Assembly: GCA_038146865.1 (NCBI GenBank)
Contig: JAYQSL010000002.1
Span: 62,001-126,000, forward strand
DNA from: GCA-2709075 sp038146865
Lineage (GTDB): Bacteria > Pseudomonadota > Alphaproteobacteria > MPNO01 > UBA2964
DNA length: 64,000 bases
Reading direction: 5' to 3'
In this document: positions 35,671 through 44,785 of the stretch, piece after piece
How positions within the stretch are numbered: the stretch's first letter is position 1
Layout of the letters: every line of letters starts with the position of its first letter
Position numbers and translations under genes: made by a program
The notes under the pieces: generated by a model
What the model was told of the DNA's origin: nothing
Databases searched by the model: none
What the model saw: only the letters and a program-made list of their open reading frames with translations

Positions 35671-36936
35671 TTAGGTAAACATTCCCTTAAACATAAAGAA
35701 GAAAGCTGCAGCCAGGATGCCTCCAGCGGGCAGTGTTACCACCCACGACATCACGATATTACCAATCACGCGTAAATTTAAAGCCGCAATTCCTTTAGCC
35801 AATCCCACGCCCATGACTGCACCCACAGCGATATGGGTTGTGGAAACGGGCATCGCCGTTTTGGATGCAAGAACCACCGTTATCGCTGCTGCGACTGTGG
35901 CGCAAAACCCACTCGTCGGCGTGAGCGCTGTAATGCGTTTCCCTATGGTTTGCATGACTCGGTATCCGTAAGTCGCGAGCCCCAAGACAATACTGATGCC
36001 TCCTAGACCTAGTATCCAGAAAGGCATCGATGACTTTTTCGCTATCTCTCCCCCTGATTCAATTACTCCATAGATCGCAGCCATTGGACCGACACCATTA
36101 GCCACGTCGTTTGACCCATGCGCAAAGGCCATTGCACAGGCTGTAAAAATAATCATGGGGGCGAAAATCTTTTCCACGGCAACTAGTGGCTCAGTGCTGG
36201 CTGTATTGCTATCAACGCTGACATTTGCAATCGCACGTTTTCCGATCAAGGCGACGATGACACCAACAAAAACCGCAGCTCCAACGCTTTCAAGCGTAGT
36301 CAAATCAACATTTAGATGTTTTAGGCCTTTAAAAACTGTGACTAGGCAAATAATAAAGCCCACTAAAAATAAGTAGAAAGGCGCGTATCTAACTGCACTC
36401 TCCAAAGGCTTGGCTGAGTTAATTATGAGTTTCTGAATACTTAACATTAGTAGGAAGGCTATTCCGCCTCCCAACGCCGGGGATACCACCCAACTTGCAG
36501 CTATCTTGCCAATTTTACCCCAACTAACAGCTTCAATACCAATTCCAGCTACAGCAAAACCTACAATTGCTCCAACGATTGAGTGCGTTGTTGAAACGGG
36601 CCACCCTTTGAAAGAGGCGATCGCCAACCAAGTCCCTGCAGCAACTAGTGCGGCCAGCATTCCGAAAACTAGGAGCTCTGGGCGATCTGCTACCTGAGCC
36701 GGGTCGATTATTCCTTTGCGGATCGTGCCGGTTACGTTGCCACCAGCCAAAGCAGCGCCAGCAAATTCAAAAATTGCAGCTACAATGATTGCAGTTTTAA
36801 CTGTTAACGCCCCCGAACCAACAGATGTTCCGAGAGCGTTTGCGACATCGTTAGCTCCAATGCCCCAACACATAAAAACGCAAAATATCACCCCAAGTGC
36901 CAAAAGGGTTGGACCAAAAAGAGTTATTGTTTCCAT
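35671..36936 (-). CDS. PiT-family low-affinity inorganic phosphate transporter
   Basis: A 421-residue membrane protein of the PHO4/PiT family with two inverted copies of the signature: GANDVANALGTSVGSGALT near residue 28 and HGSNDVANGVGPMAAIYG in the second half, each paired with a WPVSTTHSIVGAIVG / MPVSTTHIAVGAVMG segment. It imports phosphate (possibly as a metal-phosphate complex) with protons or sodium. It lies 41 bases downstream of a DUF47 gene, the usual partner. It adds constitutive phosphate uptake to the inducible Pst system 12 kb away. Confidence 0.94.
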   Translation of the reverse strand: METITLFGPTLLALGVIFCVFMCWGIGANDVANALGTSVGSGALTVKTAIIVAAIFEFAGAALAGGNVTGTIRKGIIDPAQVADRPELLVFGMLAALVAAGTWLAIASFKGWPVSTTHSIVGAIVGFAVAGIGIEAVSWGKIGKIAASWVVSPALGGGIAFLLMLSIQKLIINSAKPLESAVRYAPFYLFLVGFIICLVTVFKGLKHLNVDLTTLESVGAAVFVGVIVALIGKRAIANVSVDSNTASTEPLVAVEKIFAPMIIFTACAMAFAHGSNDVANGVGPMAAIYGVIESGGEIAKKSSMPFWILGLGGISIVLGLATYGYRVMQTIGKRITALTPTSGFCATVAAAITVVLASKTAMPVSTTHIAVGAVMGVGLAKGIAALNLRVIGNIVMSWVVTLPAGGILAAAFFFMFKGMFT

Positions 36937-36977
36937 TTACCCCTCAGACAAAAAAAGGAGACCAATTTGAAACTCGT

Positions 36978-37658
36978 TTATCTCGCCAATAATAATCGGT
37001 GGCGGTTCCCCGCCTTTTCAGCGTAATTAGCCAGGTCTCCGATCCAATGGATGACACGATCCCACATAACGGTAGAGACCGCTCCAAGCTCTTCCTCATG
37101 GGCGAAAAGTGTTTTCATCAGGTTAACAGCGTGCACGTCGGTATCTGTTTCGATTTTGTTTAACTCGTCGATCATATACATAATCTTGTCCGCCTCGGGA
37201 CCACGAAAGCCCCCTCCAACAAGTTCGTCCATCTCTTCCATTATTTTTCCAAGTTGATTGCAAGCATCAACGCATCGATTCGCAAGAACCCTTACATTTT
37301 CGTACATGGAGTCGGGGAGTATCATCCCTCTCACCACCATCATTCCGGCTATGTCTTGCGCTGCATCAGCGATAGAGTCCTGAAGGTCCAATATCATCAA
37401 TACCTCCCGTCGATCTACAGGCAGAAACATGGTGCGGGGCAGGTGTGATCTAAGCTCGTTTTTGAGATCATCAGCCTCACTCTCTAGTTTAAAGATTTCG
37501 TCTCTAATACGGCCGATTTCTGGGTCATCGCCTTTTTGTGCCGCAGCCAACAAAGCCGGCACCTCGTTAGCGCATTTAAGGACGACGGCGTAGTGCTCTT
37601 GCAAAGGTTTGAAGGGCGACTGCCCAAAGAGCTGCATCAAAGGATTAGTAAAAGCCAC
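36978..37658 (-). CDS. DUF47 (TIGR00153) PhoU-like partner of the PiT transporter
   Basis: A 226-residue all-helical protein with the DUF47 landmarks NPLMQLFGQSPFKPLQEHY at the start, a central DLQDSIADAAQDIAG metal-binding-like acidic helix and the C-terminal WDRVIHWIGDLANYAEKAGNR. DUF47 proteins resemble PhoU and are encoded next to PiT permeases, which they are thought to regulate. A TAGGAGG ribosome binding site precedes the start. Confidence 0.92.
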   Translation of the reverse strand: MAFTNPLMQLFGQSPFKPLQEHYAVVLKCANEVPALLAAAQKGDDPEIGRIRDEIFKLESEADDLKNELRSHLPRTMFLPVDRREVLMILDLQDSIADAAQDIAGMMVVRGMILPDSMYENVRVLANRCVDACNQLGKIMEEMDELVGGGFRGPEADKIMYMIDELNKIETDTDVHAVNLMKTLFAHEEELGAVSTVMWDRVIHWIGDLANYAEKAGNRHRLLLAR

Positions 37659-37955
37659 GATTACCTCCTATCCTACTGTGTCCGCTGAATAAAACGAATC
37701 ACCGGAGGTCACAAGGATTTAATCGATATCTTTGAAGAGATTTACGAATCCTAAAAAAACAAAACAGAGGGTTACGAGAAAATTCCAAAAAGTAACACTT
37801 AACATTTAATATATTTTTCAATTCTCTATAAATATTTCTTCGATTAAATTGCGGAACCATGACAAAACAATGTCTAGTTTTGTTAGACAAATATATTTGT
37901 TCAGATAGAAAATAATTCTTTATTTTCATAGATATGTTGATGTTTATTAAGAGAT

Positions 37956-38822
37956 TTAGAGAGGACTAGTTCCAGCCACTGTGGTGCGGTGAAGAAGCCT
38001 CCGAGAACCAGTCAAGTCATACGACTTCGCCTGATGTAGCACACTGATATTGTCAAAAAACAAAAGGTCTCCAGGTTCCCAATGATGGGTGTATGTGTAC
38101 TTTTCTTTTGTGCACAATGATTCAAGCTCGTCTAATAGCTTTTTGGCATCTTTTTGCGACATTTTCTCTATTCCTGACGCATGTGAGCCAATAAATAGTG
38201 ATTTAACACCATTTGGTCTTTCTACGACGAGGGGATGAGTTGCAGGCGGGGTTGCTGCGCGAACCTCGGGCGGCCGGGGTGGCAACCCATGTCTCCGACG
38301 TGTCTCCTCAAAGTCATGAATTACTTTAAGATTAACGATTTTCTGCTTGATTTCATTACTTAAACTTTTGAAGGCGAGGACTGTATCCGCAAACATCGTC
38401 TCCCCTCCTTCACCGGGGATCTCTATTGCGTATAAAGCGGACGCCAGAGAGGGAAACTGTCTGAATGAACTATCAATGTGCCAAGATGACGTTCCCAGGG
38501 TAAAAGATCTATGACCGGGATCATCTACTGGCTTTAAGTTATCTGTTTTTTTATCGATATTGGTTACACGTAAAACAGTTTTAAAACCATCTGCTCTATC
38601 TTTTGGGTCGGGAAAGTCTTCCAGTGGGCCAAACCGCTCACTAAAACGGACTTGCTCAGCCGCGCTCAAAGTTTGGTTTTTAAAAAGAAGCAAGCGATGC
38701 GCTTCAAATGCTTTCGATATGAAGGAAAAGTCTTTGTCGTCTAGTGGCTCTGATAAATCTATTCCGGTTATTTCCGCGCCAATTCCTTTTGTAAAAGGCT
38801 TTAAATTGTTTGGTCGAAGCAT
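37956..38822 (-). CDS. TauD/TfdA-family Fe(II)/2-oxoglutarate dioxygenase
   Basis: A 288-residue dioxygenase. The iron ligands are His115 and Asp117 in SSWHIDSSF and His263 in NISVLHQAKSYD; the 2-oxoglutarate Arg is in GSRRLLHRTTVAG. PGEGGETMFADT is another family hallmark. Members hydroxylate sulfonates, phenoxyacetates or related acids. The substrate cannot be assigned: no sulfonate transporter is adjacent. The next gene, a 174-residue protein of unknown function, is 3 bases upstream on the same strand. Confidence 0.88.
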   Translation of the reverse strand: MLRPNNLKPFTKGIGAEITGIDLSEPLDDKDFSFISKAFEAHRLLLFKNQTLSAAEQVRFSERFGPLEDFPDPKDRADGFKTVLRVTNIDKKTDNLKPVDDPGHRSFTLGTSSWHIDSSFRQFPSLASALYAIEIPGEGGETMFADTVLAFKSLSNEIKQKIVNLKVIHDFEETRRRHGLPPRPPEVRAATPPATHPLVVERPNGVKSLFIGSHASGIEKMSQKDAKKLLDELESLCTKEKYTYTHHWEPGDLLFFDNISVLHQAKSYDLTGSRRLLHRTTVAGTSPL

Positions 38823-38825
38823 TTA

Positions 38826-39350
38826 TTATTTTCCATTGGCTACAAAAAAATCTTTAGCGACTGTTTTGACCCTTTCATACTGACGATTCTGATCTAATTC
38901 AGGCTCATCGTCATCAAATTCTGAAAGACCGGATGCCCGACGTTCTTCACCCCATTTTCGAACATGATCGCGGATATCTTGTTCTGTTAATATAAACCTT
39001 AACAGTTCATTTTGAACTTCTAGGGGAGGGGGGCCATCATCCGGATCTGCTTCGGCCACATCTCGACACACGCATCTTAAATATTTTACGCCATCCAGAA
39101 TAAGAGCCGCTTCTTCTTGGCTCCAGTTTTTATCGGGTTCAAAATTATTTCTTTGTAGAGCCTGTATTTGATTAAAGGTAACGGAACCAGGTTCTCCGAT
39201 CCGAGGCATTTCTCTATTTTTAGATTTTTCTTGAACTCCAACGATCGATGCGGAGGGATCTCCTAGTGCTTGGCGTCTCCGGTGAATTTTCAAAAGAACC
39301 CAGGCGCCCCACACCAACGCGCCAATTACAAGCCCTGTTTCCAAATCCAT
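38826..39350 (-). CDS. Hypothetical membrane-anchored protein, cotranscribed with TauD-like gene
   Basis: I do not recognise this 174-residue protein. A single N-terminal hydrophobic segment (TGLVIGALVWGAWVLLKI) is followed by a basic RRR stretch, so the rest is probably cytoplasmic. The body is helical and charged with two Cys (YLRCVCRD) and an acidic patch EFDDDEPELD near the end. Its stop is 3 bases before the start of the TauD-like gene, suggesting one transcript. Confidence 0.7.
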   Translation of the reverse strand: MDLETGLVIGALVWGAWVLLKIHRRRQALGDPSASIVGVQEKSKNREMPRIGEPGSVTFNQIQALQRNNFEPDKNWSQEEAALILDGVKYLRCVCRDVAEADPDDGPPPLEVQNELLRFILTEQDIRDHVRKWGEERRASGLSEFDDDEPELDQNRQYERVKTVAKDFFVANGK

Positions 39351-39560
39351 GCGATCTCTTCTCGTAATTCAAGTTTGAATTAAACATGCGTGGACCGACG
39401 CTTCAAGAGACCTTCGAAAAGTAGCGTTTTCTGCAGAAATAGGCATGATTGGAAGGGAAGAAGGTAACTTGTTATATTTAACAATAAATATCAGGAAGCA
39501 ATTTTCTTGAGATCATGAGCCTCCAGGGTTACTTTGCTGACTACTAATTCAGAGAGAGAA

Positions 39561-39692
39561 ATGCTCAGAGCAGAGTATATTATACTAGGGGTAATGCTGT
39601 TGGCGGCTGGCATCGCATTTCCCGCATTTCGTGATGTTCAGCTCGTTCAAGATATTTTTACATCCTTTTGTAGTGGGCTCGGCATTCTCTAA
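39561..39692 (+). CDS. Possible 43-residue single-helix membrane peptide
   Basis: The intergenic stretch 39351-39715 contains an ATG at 39561, preceded by the purine-rich AGAGAGAGAA, that reads MLRAEYIILGVMLLAAGIAF and continues to a stop at 39690-39692. It encodes one hydrophobic helix flanked by charged residues. No homologue is recognised, and short hydrophobic frames can occur by chance. The rest of the 365-base gap shows no other feature. Confidence 0.35.
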   Translation: MLRAEYIILGVMLLAAGIAFPAFRDVQLVQDIFTSFCSGLGIL

Positions 39693-39715
39693 ACAAAAAG
39701 AGTTGCCGAAGGGTC

Positions 39716-40825
39716 TTAAAAAACAACAACGCTTCGGATAGATTTTCCTGCATGCATTAGATCGAACCCCTCATTGATAGATTCCAGTGAGAGTTTATGG
39801 GTTATCAAATCATCTATGTTAATCTTCCCCTCCATGTACCAATCAACAATTTTAGGTACTTGGGTGCGGCTTTTCGCTCCGCCAAAAGCGGTACCCTTCC
39901 AAACCCTTCCGGTCACAAGCTGAAAAGGCCGCGTACTAATCTCTTGTCCTGATCCAGCAACCCCAATGATCACGCTGACTCCCCAACCGCGATGACAGCA
40001 TTCAAGCGCTTGACGCATCGTGTTGACGTTGCCAATACATTCAAAACTATAATCAGCTCCGCCATCAGTTAGATCTATCAAATAGGAGACAAGATCTGCT
40101 TCCAGCTCACTCGGATTCACGAAGTCAGTCATTCCAAATTTGGTCGCTAAATCTTTTTTGGAAGGATTTATATCGACACCAATAATCCGGTCGGCGCCAA
40201 CCATTCGCGCTCCTTGAATTACATTCAGGCCAATACCGCCAAGACCAAAAACAACGACATTTGCTCCGGCCTCTACCTTGGCAGTGTTCACTACAGCTCC
40301 AATCCCTGTGGTAACCCCGCATCCAATGTAGCAAACCTTATCAAAAGGGGCGTCTTCCCTAATTTTAGCCAGAGCAATTTCCGGTACGACACTGTAGTTC
40401 GCAAAAGTCGACGTTCCCATATAATGGGAAATAGGCTCACCATTGATTGAAAATCGACTTGAACCGTCAGGCATAACGCCTTGACCCTGGGTCTCTCTAA
40501 TTGCCGTGCAAAGATTAGTCTTACCAGAAAGGCAGGGTTTACATTGCCGGCATTCAGGAATGTATAGAGGTATAACGTGATCACCTTTTTTTAGCGATCT
40601 AACATCGGGCCCGCATTCCACTACAACGCCGGCTCCCTCATGGCCCAAAATTGATGGAAAAATACCTTCAGGGTCCTCTCCAGAGAGTGTAAAAGCATCC
40701 GTATGGCATATGCCGGTAGCTTTTAGTTCAACCAGAACTTCCCCTTGTCTTGGTCCTTCCAATTGCACAGTTTCTATCGAAAGAGGTTTTCCAGCCTCAA
40801 ACGCCACCGCTGCTCGAACGTCCAT
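39716..40825 (-). CDS. frmA: S-(hydroxymethyl)glutathione dehydrogenase / class III alcohol dehydrogenase
   Basis: A 369-residue zinc alcohol dehydrogenase. The catalytic zinc Cys is in TGICHTDAFTLSG and the His in ILGHEGAGVV; the structural zinc cysteines are in PECRQCKPCLSGKTNLC; NAD binds at VFGLGGIGLNVIQGA. The class III signature (glutathione-dependent formaldehyde dehydrogenase) is clear. It oxidises the formaldehyde-glutathione adduct. No S-formylglutathione hydrolase is adjacent, so the next step is encoded elsewhere. Confidence 0.94.
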   Translation of the reverse strand: MDVRAAVAFEAGKPLSIETVQLEGPRQGEVLVELKATGICHTDAFTLSGEDPEGIFPSILGHEGAGVVVECGPDVRSLKKGDHVIPLYIPECRQCKPCLSGKTNLCTAIRETQGQGVMPDGSSRFSINGEPISHYMGTSTFANYSVVPEIALAKIREDAPFDKVCYIGCGVTTGIGAVVNTAKVEAGANVVVFGLGGIGLNVIQGARMVGADRIIGVDINPSKKDLATKFGMTDFVNPSELEADLVSYLIDLTDGGADYSFECIGNVNTMRQALECCHRGWGVSVIIGVAGSGQEISTRPFQLVTGRVWKGTAFGGAKSRTQVPKIVDWYMEGKINIDDLITHKLSLESINEGFDLMHAGKSIRSVVVF

Positions 40826-40874
40826 GTTTTCTTCCCTAACTCAATTTAACTGTAAGTCTCACAGCTTTGTGTCT

Positions 40875-42164
40875 CTAACCAAATATATATGAACAGGCGA
40901 TGATGGCGCCCGCAATACCTGCGGCGTCGGCGGTCAACGCGACGATAAGCGCATAGCGTAGCCGCTTTATCTGTACTGCACCAAAATACACGGCTAGGAC
41001 ATAAAAAGTTGTCTCGGTCGAGCCCTGAAGAGTGCTGACCAGATAACCTGTATAACTATCTGGGCCAATATTAGGATCATTTATTGTGGCAGCTACAATT
41101 CCATAAGCGCCCGATCCAGATAGGGGACGAAGAAGAGCCATTGGCAAAGCATCTCCCGGCAAACCCAAAGAATTTGTATAGTAACCCACCCAGCCAACAA
41201 ATATATCAAGAGCGCCGCTGCTTCTGAGCATTCCAACTGCAACAAGGATTGCAATCAAATAGGGAATAATTCGGACGGCTACTTTAAAACCATCCTCGGC
41301 TCCTTCCACAAAACTCTCATAGATAGGTACCTTTTTTATCATCCCGTAAGTCAGAAAGCCCAGCATAAGGCTTGGAATGATCCAAGGAGCAATGCTCGTT
41401 CCAAAAATCACTGTGATTGGTATCAGAGCAATCAAGGCGAAAAGAGCCAAAGCCGAGATCCAAGCCGGATATCCGTCGCCACTCAAATCCACTGAGCTTT
41501 CCGGCTCCTCTGAAGTCTCTATTGATCCTTCTGGCCTATCAGCATAGTCGTGCTTTTGCCTATTCCATTTAGCGAGCATTTTTGCACTCACTATCGCGAC
41601 CGCTGTGGAGAGCAATGTTGCAAAAAGGGTCGTTGGCAAAATACCTGCTGGATCATTTGAGCCAGCAGCGGCGCGGAGCGCTATAATACCTGTCGGCAAT
41701 AGGGTCACACTAGAGGTGTTGATTGCCAAAAATAAAATCATGGGGTCGGTTGCTGTGCCCTTTATAGGATTAAGCTTATTGAGTTCTTGCATTGCTCTGA
41801 TCCCAAACGGCGTAGCTGCATTTCCGAGACCCAAGGCATTGGCAGAGAGATTCATTATCATCGCGCCCATTGCAGGATGATTTTGCGGAATTTCTGGAAA
41901 TAACCGAACCATAAGAGGCCGAAGGAGTTTCGCAAAAACCGCCAATAATCCGGCCTTTTCCGCGATCTTCATTAATCCTAAGAAGAGGGCCATAACCCCG
42001 ATAAGACCAATTGCCAGAGTGACCGCACTCCCAGCGGTTTCAACCATTCCCAAACCGAGAAGATGCATCGGCGATTGCTCGAGTGCTCCTTTATCCCAGT
42101 GATATTGCCTCCAAGCCGTAAACCCGAAAGCTGAGAAAACAAGGAAAAAGAAAACATAGTTCAT
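40875..42164 (-). CDS. SpmA-SpmB fused nucleoside-recognition (Gate) membrane protein
   Basis: A 429-residue membrane protein. The N-terminal half matches SpmA (MNLSANALGLGNAATPFGIRAM; INTSSVTLLPTGIIALR) and the C-terminal half SpmB (RIIPYLIAILVAVGMLRSSGALD; PLSGSGAYGIVAA; GSTETTFYVLAVYFGAV). In Bacillus these are spore maturation proteins, but fused forms are widespread in non-sporing bacteria, where the function is unknown; Gate domains occur in nucleoside and ion carriers. It starts one base after the stop of the MFS gene upstream. Confidence 0.88.
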   Translation of the reverse strand: MNYVFFFLVFSAFGFTAWRQYHWDKGALEQSPMHLLGLGMVETAGSAVTLAIGLIGVMALFLGLMKIAEKAGLLAVFAKLLRPLMVRLFPEIPQNHPAMGAMIMNLSANALGLGNAATPFGIRAMQELNKLNPIKGTATDPMILFLAINTSSVTLLPTGIIALRAAAGSNDPAGILPTTLFATLLSTAVAIVSAKMLAKWNRQKHDYADRPEGSIETSEEPESSVDLSGDGYPAWISALALFALIALIPITVIFGTSIAPWIIPSLMLGFLTYGMIKKVPIYESFVEGAEDGFKVAVRIIPYLIAILVAVGMLRSSGALDIFVGWVGYYTNSLGLPGDALPMALLRPLSGSGAYGIVAATINDPNIGPDSYTGYLVSTLQGSTETTFYVLAVYFGAVQIKRLRYALIVALTADAAGIAGAIIACSYIFG

Positions 42165-43400
42165 TCAGGTCTTACCCAAAACGCGGCGGGCGATCGGCTC
42201 TGTAAGCGATATTATTCCGGCTGCTAAAAACATCAAACAACCGGCCACAATCACAACCATTTCTGGCTTTCCTAAATCCATCAAAACCCCAAACAAAAAC
42301 GGGGTTAGGGATGCCCCGACGTCTAAACCACAATAGACAAAACCAAAGACCCTGCCGGTAGCACCTTTTGGTGTAAGAGATCGAATGAAGAGGTCGCGAT
42401 TTGGAAGCGCCATTCCAAAACTGCAGCCTGAAACAACTAAAAGCCCGATTAACATTGTTGGATTGACTGGCAACCATGGTATCATAACTATCAGCGCACC
42501 GGAGATTATAAAGGTCCAGGTGGCATTGCGATGATGATTTTTTGATTTATCCGCCCAGACTCCTCCAATCGCGATCCCGATTACTGCCGCGACACTGAAC
42601 GAGGCGATTGCATTTCCAGAAAAAGCTATGGAAAGCTGCCAACCTTCATGCAAGGCAGTTGGTCCCATAGTTTTAAAACCGATTAGCCCCATTGCTAAAA
42701 TAAAGAAAAAAAGAAAGCCCAGAAGAATTGTTGGTTGCAGTAAAATCATAATCCCAGAGCGAACAGATTGGTTCTCTCCATTTTTAGTTTTGGGATTTGA
42801 GGTCCCTCCTAACCGAAGGTCGGGCCTCCAAAAGACCAAGAAAATTGTGACGATAATCCCAATAACACCTGCGACAGCGACGGCTCCTCGCCAACCCATC
42901 AAATTCTCAATGAGCGGTAGCATCGCAGGAGCAACTGCAAACCCAATATAACCACCTATGCTATGAACACTATATGCTCGCCCCAGACGGCTCTCTGAAA
43001 CCGCGCCATTTATCAAACTATAATCAGCAGGATGAAAAACACTATTACCAATACCCGCAAGTATCGATAACGCAATTAAGCTCCCATAGCTTGGCGCAAC
43101 GCTGTACAAAAATACCGCCGCAGATAATAGGCCTAAGCCAACTATTAAAACCGGTCGGGGTCCTATTTTATCGACCACAAACCCTGCAGGGGTTTGACAA
43201 AGACCAGAGCTCGCAAAAAACAGTGAGGCTAGAAGACCAAGTTCCGAATAGCTTAATCCCAGGCCGCCCATATTGGGCTCCAGAGCCATTACCGGAAAAA
43301 GTGGTGCTAGAGTAAATTGATAGGCGTGGCTTAGGAGATGAACCACCCCAATAATACTGATGACCTGGAAATCCCTCCGTGAAATCAAATCCGTGGGCAT
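42165..43400 (-). CDS. MFS transporter (first of a tandem pair)
   Basis: A 411-residue major facilitator protein with about 12 helices. The MFS loop signature reads GFVVDKIGPRPVLIVG, and FHPADYSLINGAVSESRLGRAYSVHSIGGYIG is a distinctive block shared with the genes at 43402 and 59785. Substrate unknown; small organic acids are plausible. It is directly followed by the SpmA-SpmB gene and preceded by its paralogue with a 1-base gap. Confidence 0.85.
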   Translation of the reverse strand: MPTDLISRRDFQVISIIGVVHLLSHAYQFTLAPLFPVMALEPNMGGLGLSYSELGLLASLFFASSGLCQTPAGFVVDKIGPRPVLIVGLGLLSAAVFLYSVAPSYGSLIALSILAGIGNSVFHPADYSLINGAVSESRLGRAYSVHSIGGYIGFAVAPAMLPLIENLMGWRGAVAVAGVIGIIVTIFLVFWRPDLRLGGTSNPKTKNGENQSVRSGIMILLQPTILLGFLFFFILAMGLIGFKTMGPTALHEGWQLSIAFSGNAIASFSVAAVIGIAIGGVWADKSKNHHRNATWTFIISGALIVMIPWLPVNPTMLIGLLVVSGCSFGMALPNRDLFIRSLTPKGATGRVFGFVYCGLDVGASLTPFLFGVLMDLGKPEMVVIVAGCLMFLAAGIISLTEPIARRVLGKT

Positions 43401-43401
43401 T

Positions 43402-44619
43402 CTAGCTACCTTTTTGACGCTCTTTTATCGCCATAGACCGCGCTGCTAAAACAATAACAACGCCGATTAACATCACTAGCCCAACTCCTATAAAAACAAA
43501 TTCAGGGAGTTGTTTCTGAAGCAAATAACCGAATATCACGCCAGAAATCGCCGATCCCACATCCATCCCAGAATATGTGAAGCCGAATACTTTCCCAGCC
43601 GCTCCAGCAGGCGTTATCGATCTTATAACCATATCCCTCATTGGCCCGGCTATCCCGTAGAGCAAGCCATAAATAACAAGTATCGGAATAAAGACATAAG
43701 GATCCGCCAGCTTGAAGGCTGGAAACAACTGCAAGAGCAGAGCACCGATTAGTACAACCAACGCCGTCATGTAATCATGGCGTGTTATTCGATCTGCTAT
43801 AAAACCGCCCACCAGGACTCCAGCGATTGTGCCCGTCAACTGAAGTGAAATTGCCCCATTTGCGAGCTTAGATGAAATATCTATTAGTTGAATGAGCGCG
43901 CCGGCTCCTAAGGTCATCAGTCCAACTGAACCCATTGCCATAAACGCAAAAAATAAAAAGGCCATAACAAAACTAGGACGGGCTAGAGCCTTAATCTCAT
44001 TTTTGATCGGCTCTGGTCTAATCCCTTTATCAATACCACAATCGCGCAAACAAGGCCGATTAACCCATAATAAAATGGTTACCGCCAAGCCCAAAGAACC
44101 GACCAACAAGACACTCTCACGCCAGCCAATCTCCGTTCCAAGTGCCAACATCAAGAACGGGGCAGAAGCGTATCCAATATAGCCCCCAAAATGATGCACG
44201 CTGAATGCTCTGCCCATCCTCGATGAGTCAACACTTCCGTTCAGAATGCTAAAATCTGCAGGGTGAAACACTGAATTTCCGATACCTGCGATAAAAGCAA
44301 GCAATAGCATTAGAGGGTAACTATCTGCCCACCAAAAACCCATCATAGCTAGAGACATGAGGAAAATGCCTCCAATTAGCATCGGACGCGCCCCAATTTT
44401 ATCGACAAGAAACCCAGAAGGTGTTTGTGAAATGCCAGACGCGACAAATAATGTAGCTGACAACGTTCCCAATTCTGCCCAGTTTAACCCCTCCACCTTA
44501 AGCATCAGTGGAAAAAGTGCCGGCAAAGTTAGCTGATAGAAGTGGCTAAAAAAATGAGCCAGTCCAATAAGACTTATTACCTTTGTATCCGAACTCGAGA
44601 TAGCCGTTACAGACTGCAT
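43402..44619 (-). CDS. MFS transporter (second of a tandem pair)
   Basis: A 405-residue major facilitator protein. It shares the signature GFLVDKIGARPMLIGG and the block FHPADFSILNGSVDSSRMGRAFSVHHFGGYIG with the next gene downstream, so the pair arose by tandem duplication. It is first in the run MFS-MFS-SpmAB and is divergent from the aspartate dehydrogenase gene, sharing a ~165-base regulatory gap. Substrate unknown. Confidence 0.85.
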   Translation of the reverse strand: MQSVTAISSSDTKVISLIGLAHFFSHFYQLTLPALFPLMLKVEGLNWAELGTLSATLFVASGISQTPSGFLVDKIGARPMLIGGIFLMSLAMMGFWWADSYPLMLLLAFIAGIGNSVFHPADFSILNGSVDSSRMGRAFSVHHFGGYIGYASAPFLMLALGTEIGWRESVLLVGSLGLAVTILLWVNRPCLRDCGIDKGIRPEPIKNEIKALARPSFVMAFLFFAFMAMGSVGLMTLGAGALIQLIDISSKLANGAISLQLTGTIAGVLVGGFIADRITRHDYMTALVVLIGALLLQLFPAFKLADPYVFIPILVIYGLLYGIAGPMRDMVIRSITPAGAAGKVFGFTYSGMDVGSAISGVIFGYLLQKQLPEFVFIGVGLVMLIGVVIVLAARSMAIKERQKGS

Positions 44620-44785
44620 GTTCTAGTCCTACTAACCAATAAATATTGTTCTAAGATATTATCATTTTGCTTGAGTCTGGCCAGTTCCCAACGAAGATCG
44701 GTTAACCTTAGGGGAAACGTTGGTTGACTCAAAAAAATGTCACGGTAACTCTGATCAATCATTGTGAGAAAGAGGAGATTGTATT

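Noticed and set aside
37699..37929. 76-residue reverse-strand frame upstream of the DUF47 gene
   Set aside because: It lies in a very AT-rich gap, has no ribosome binding site and no family resemblance; likely a chance frame. The gap 37659-37955 shows nothing else.
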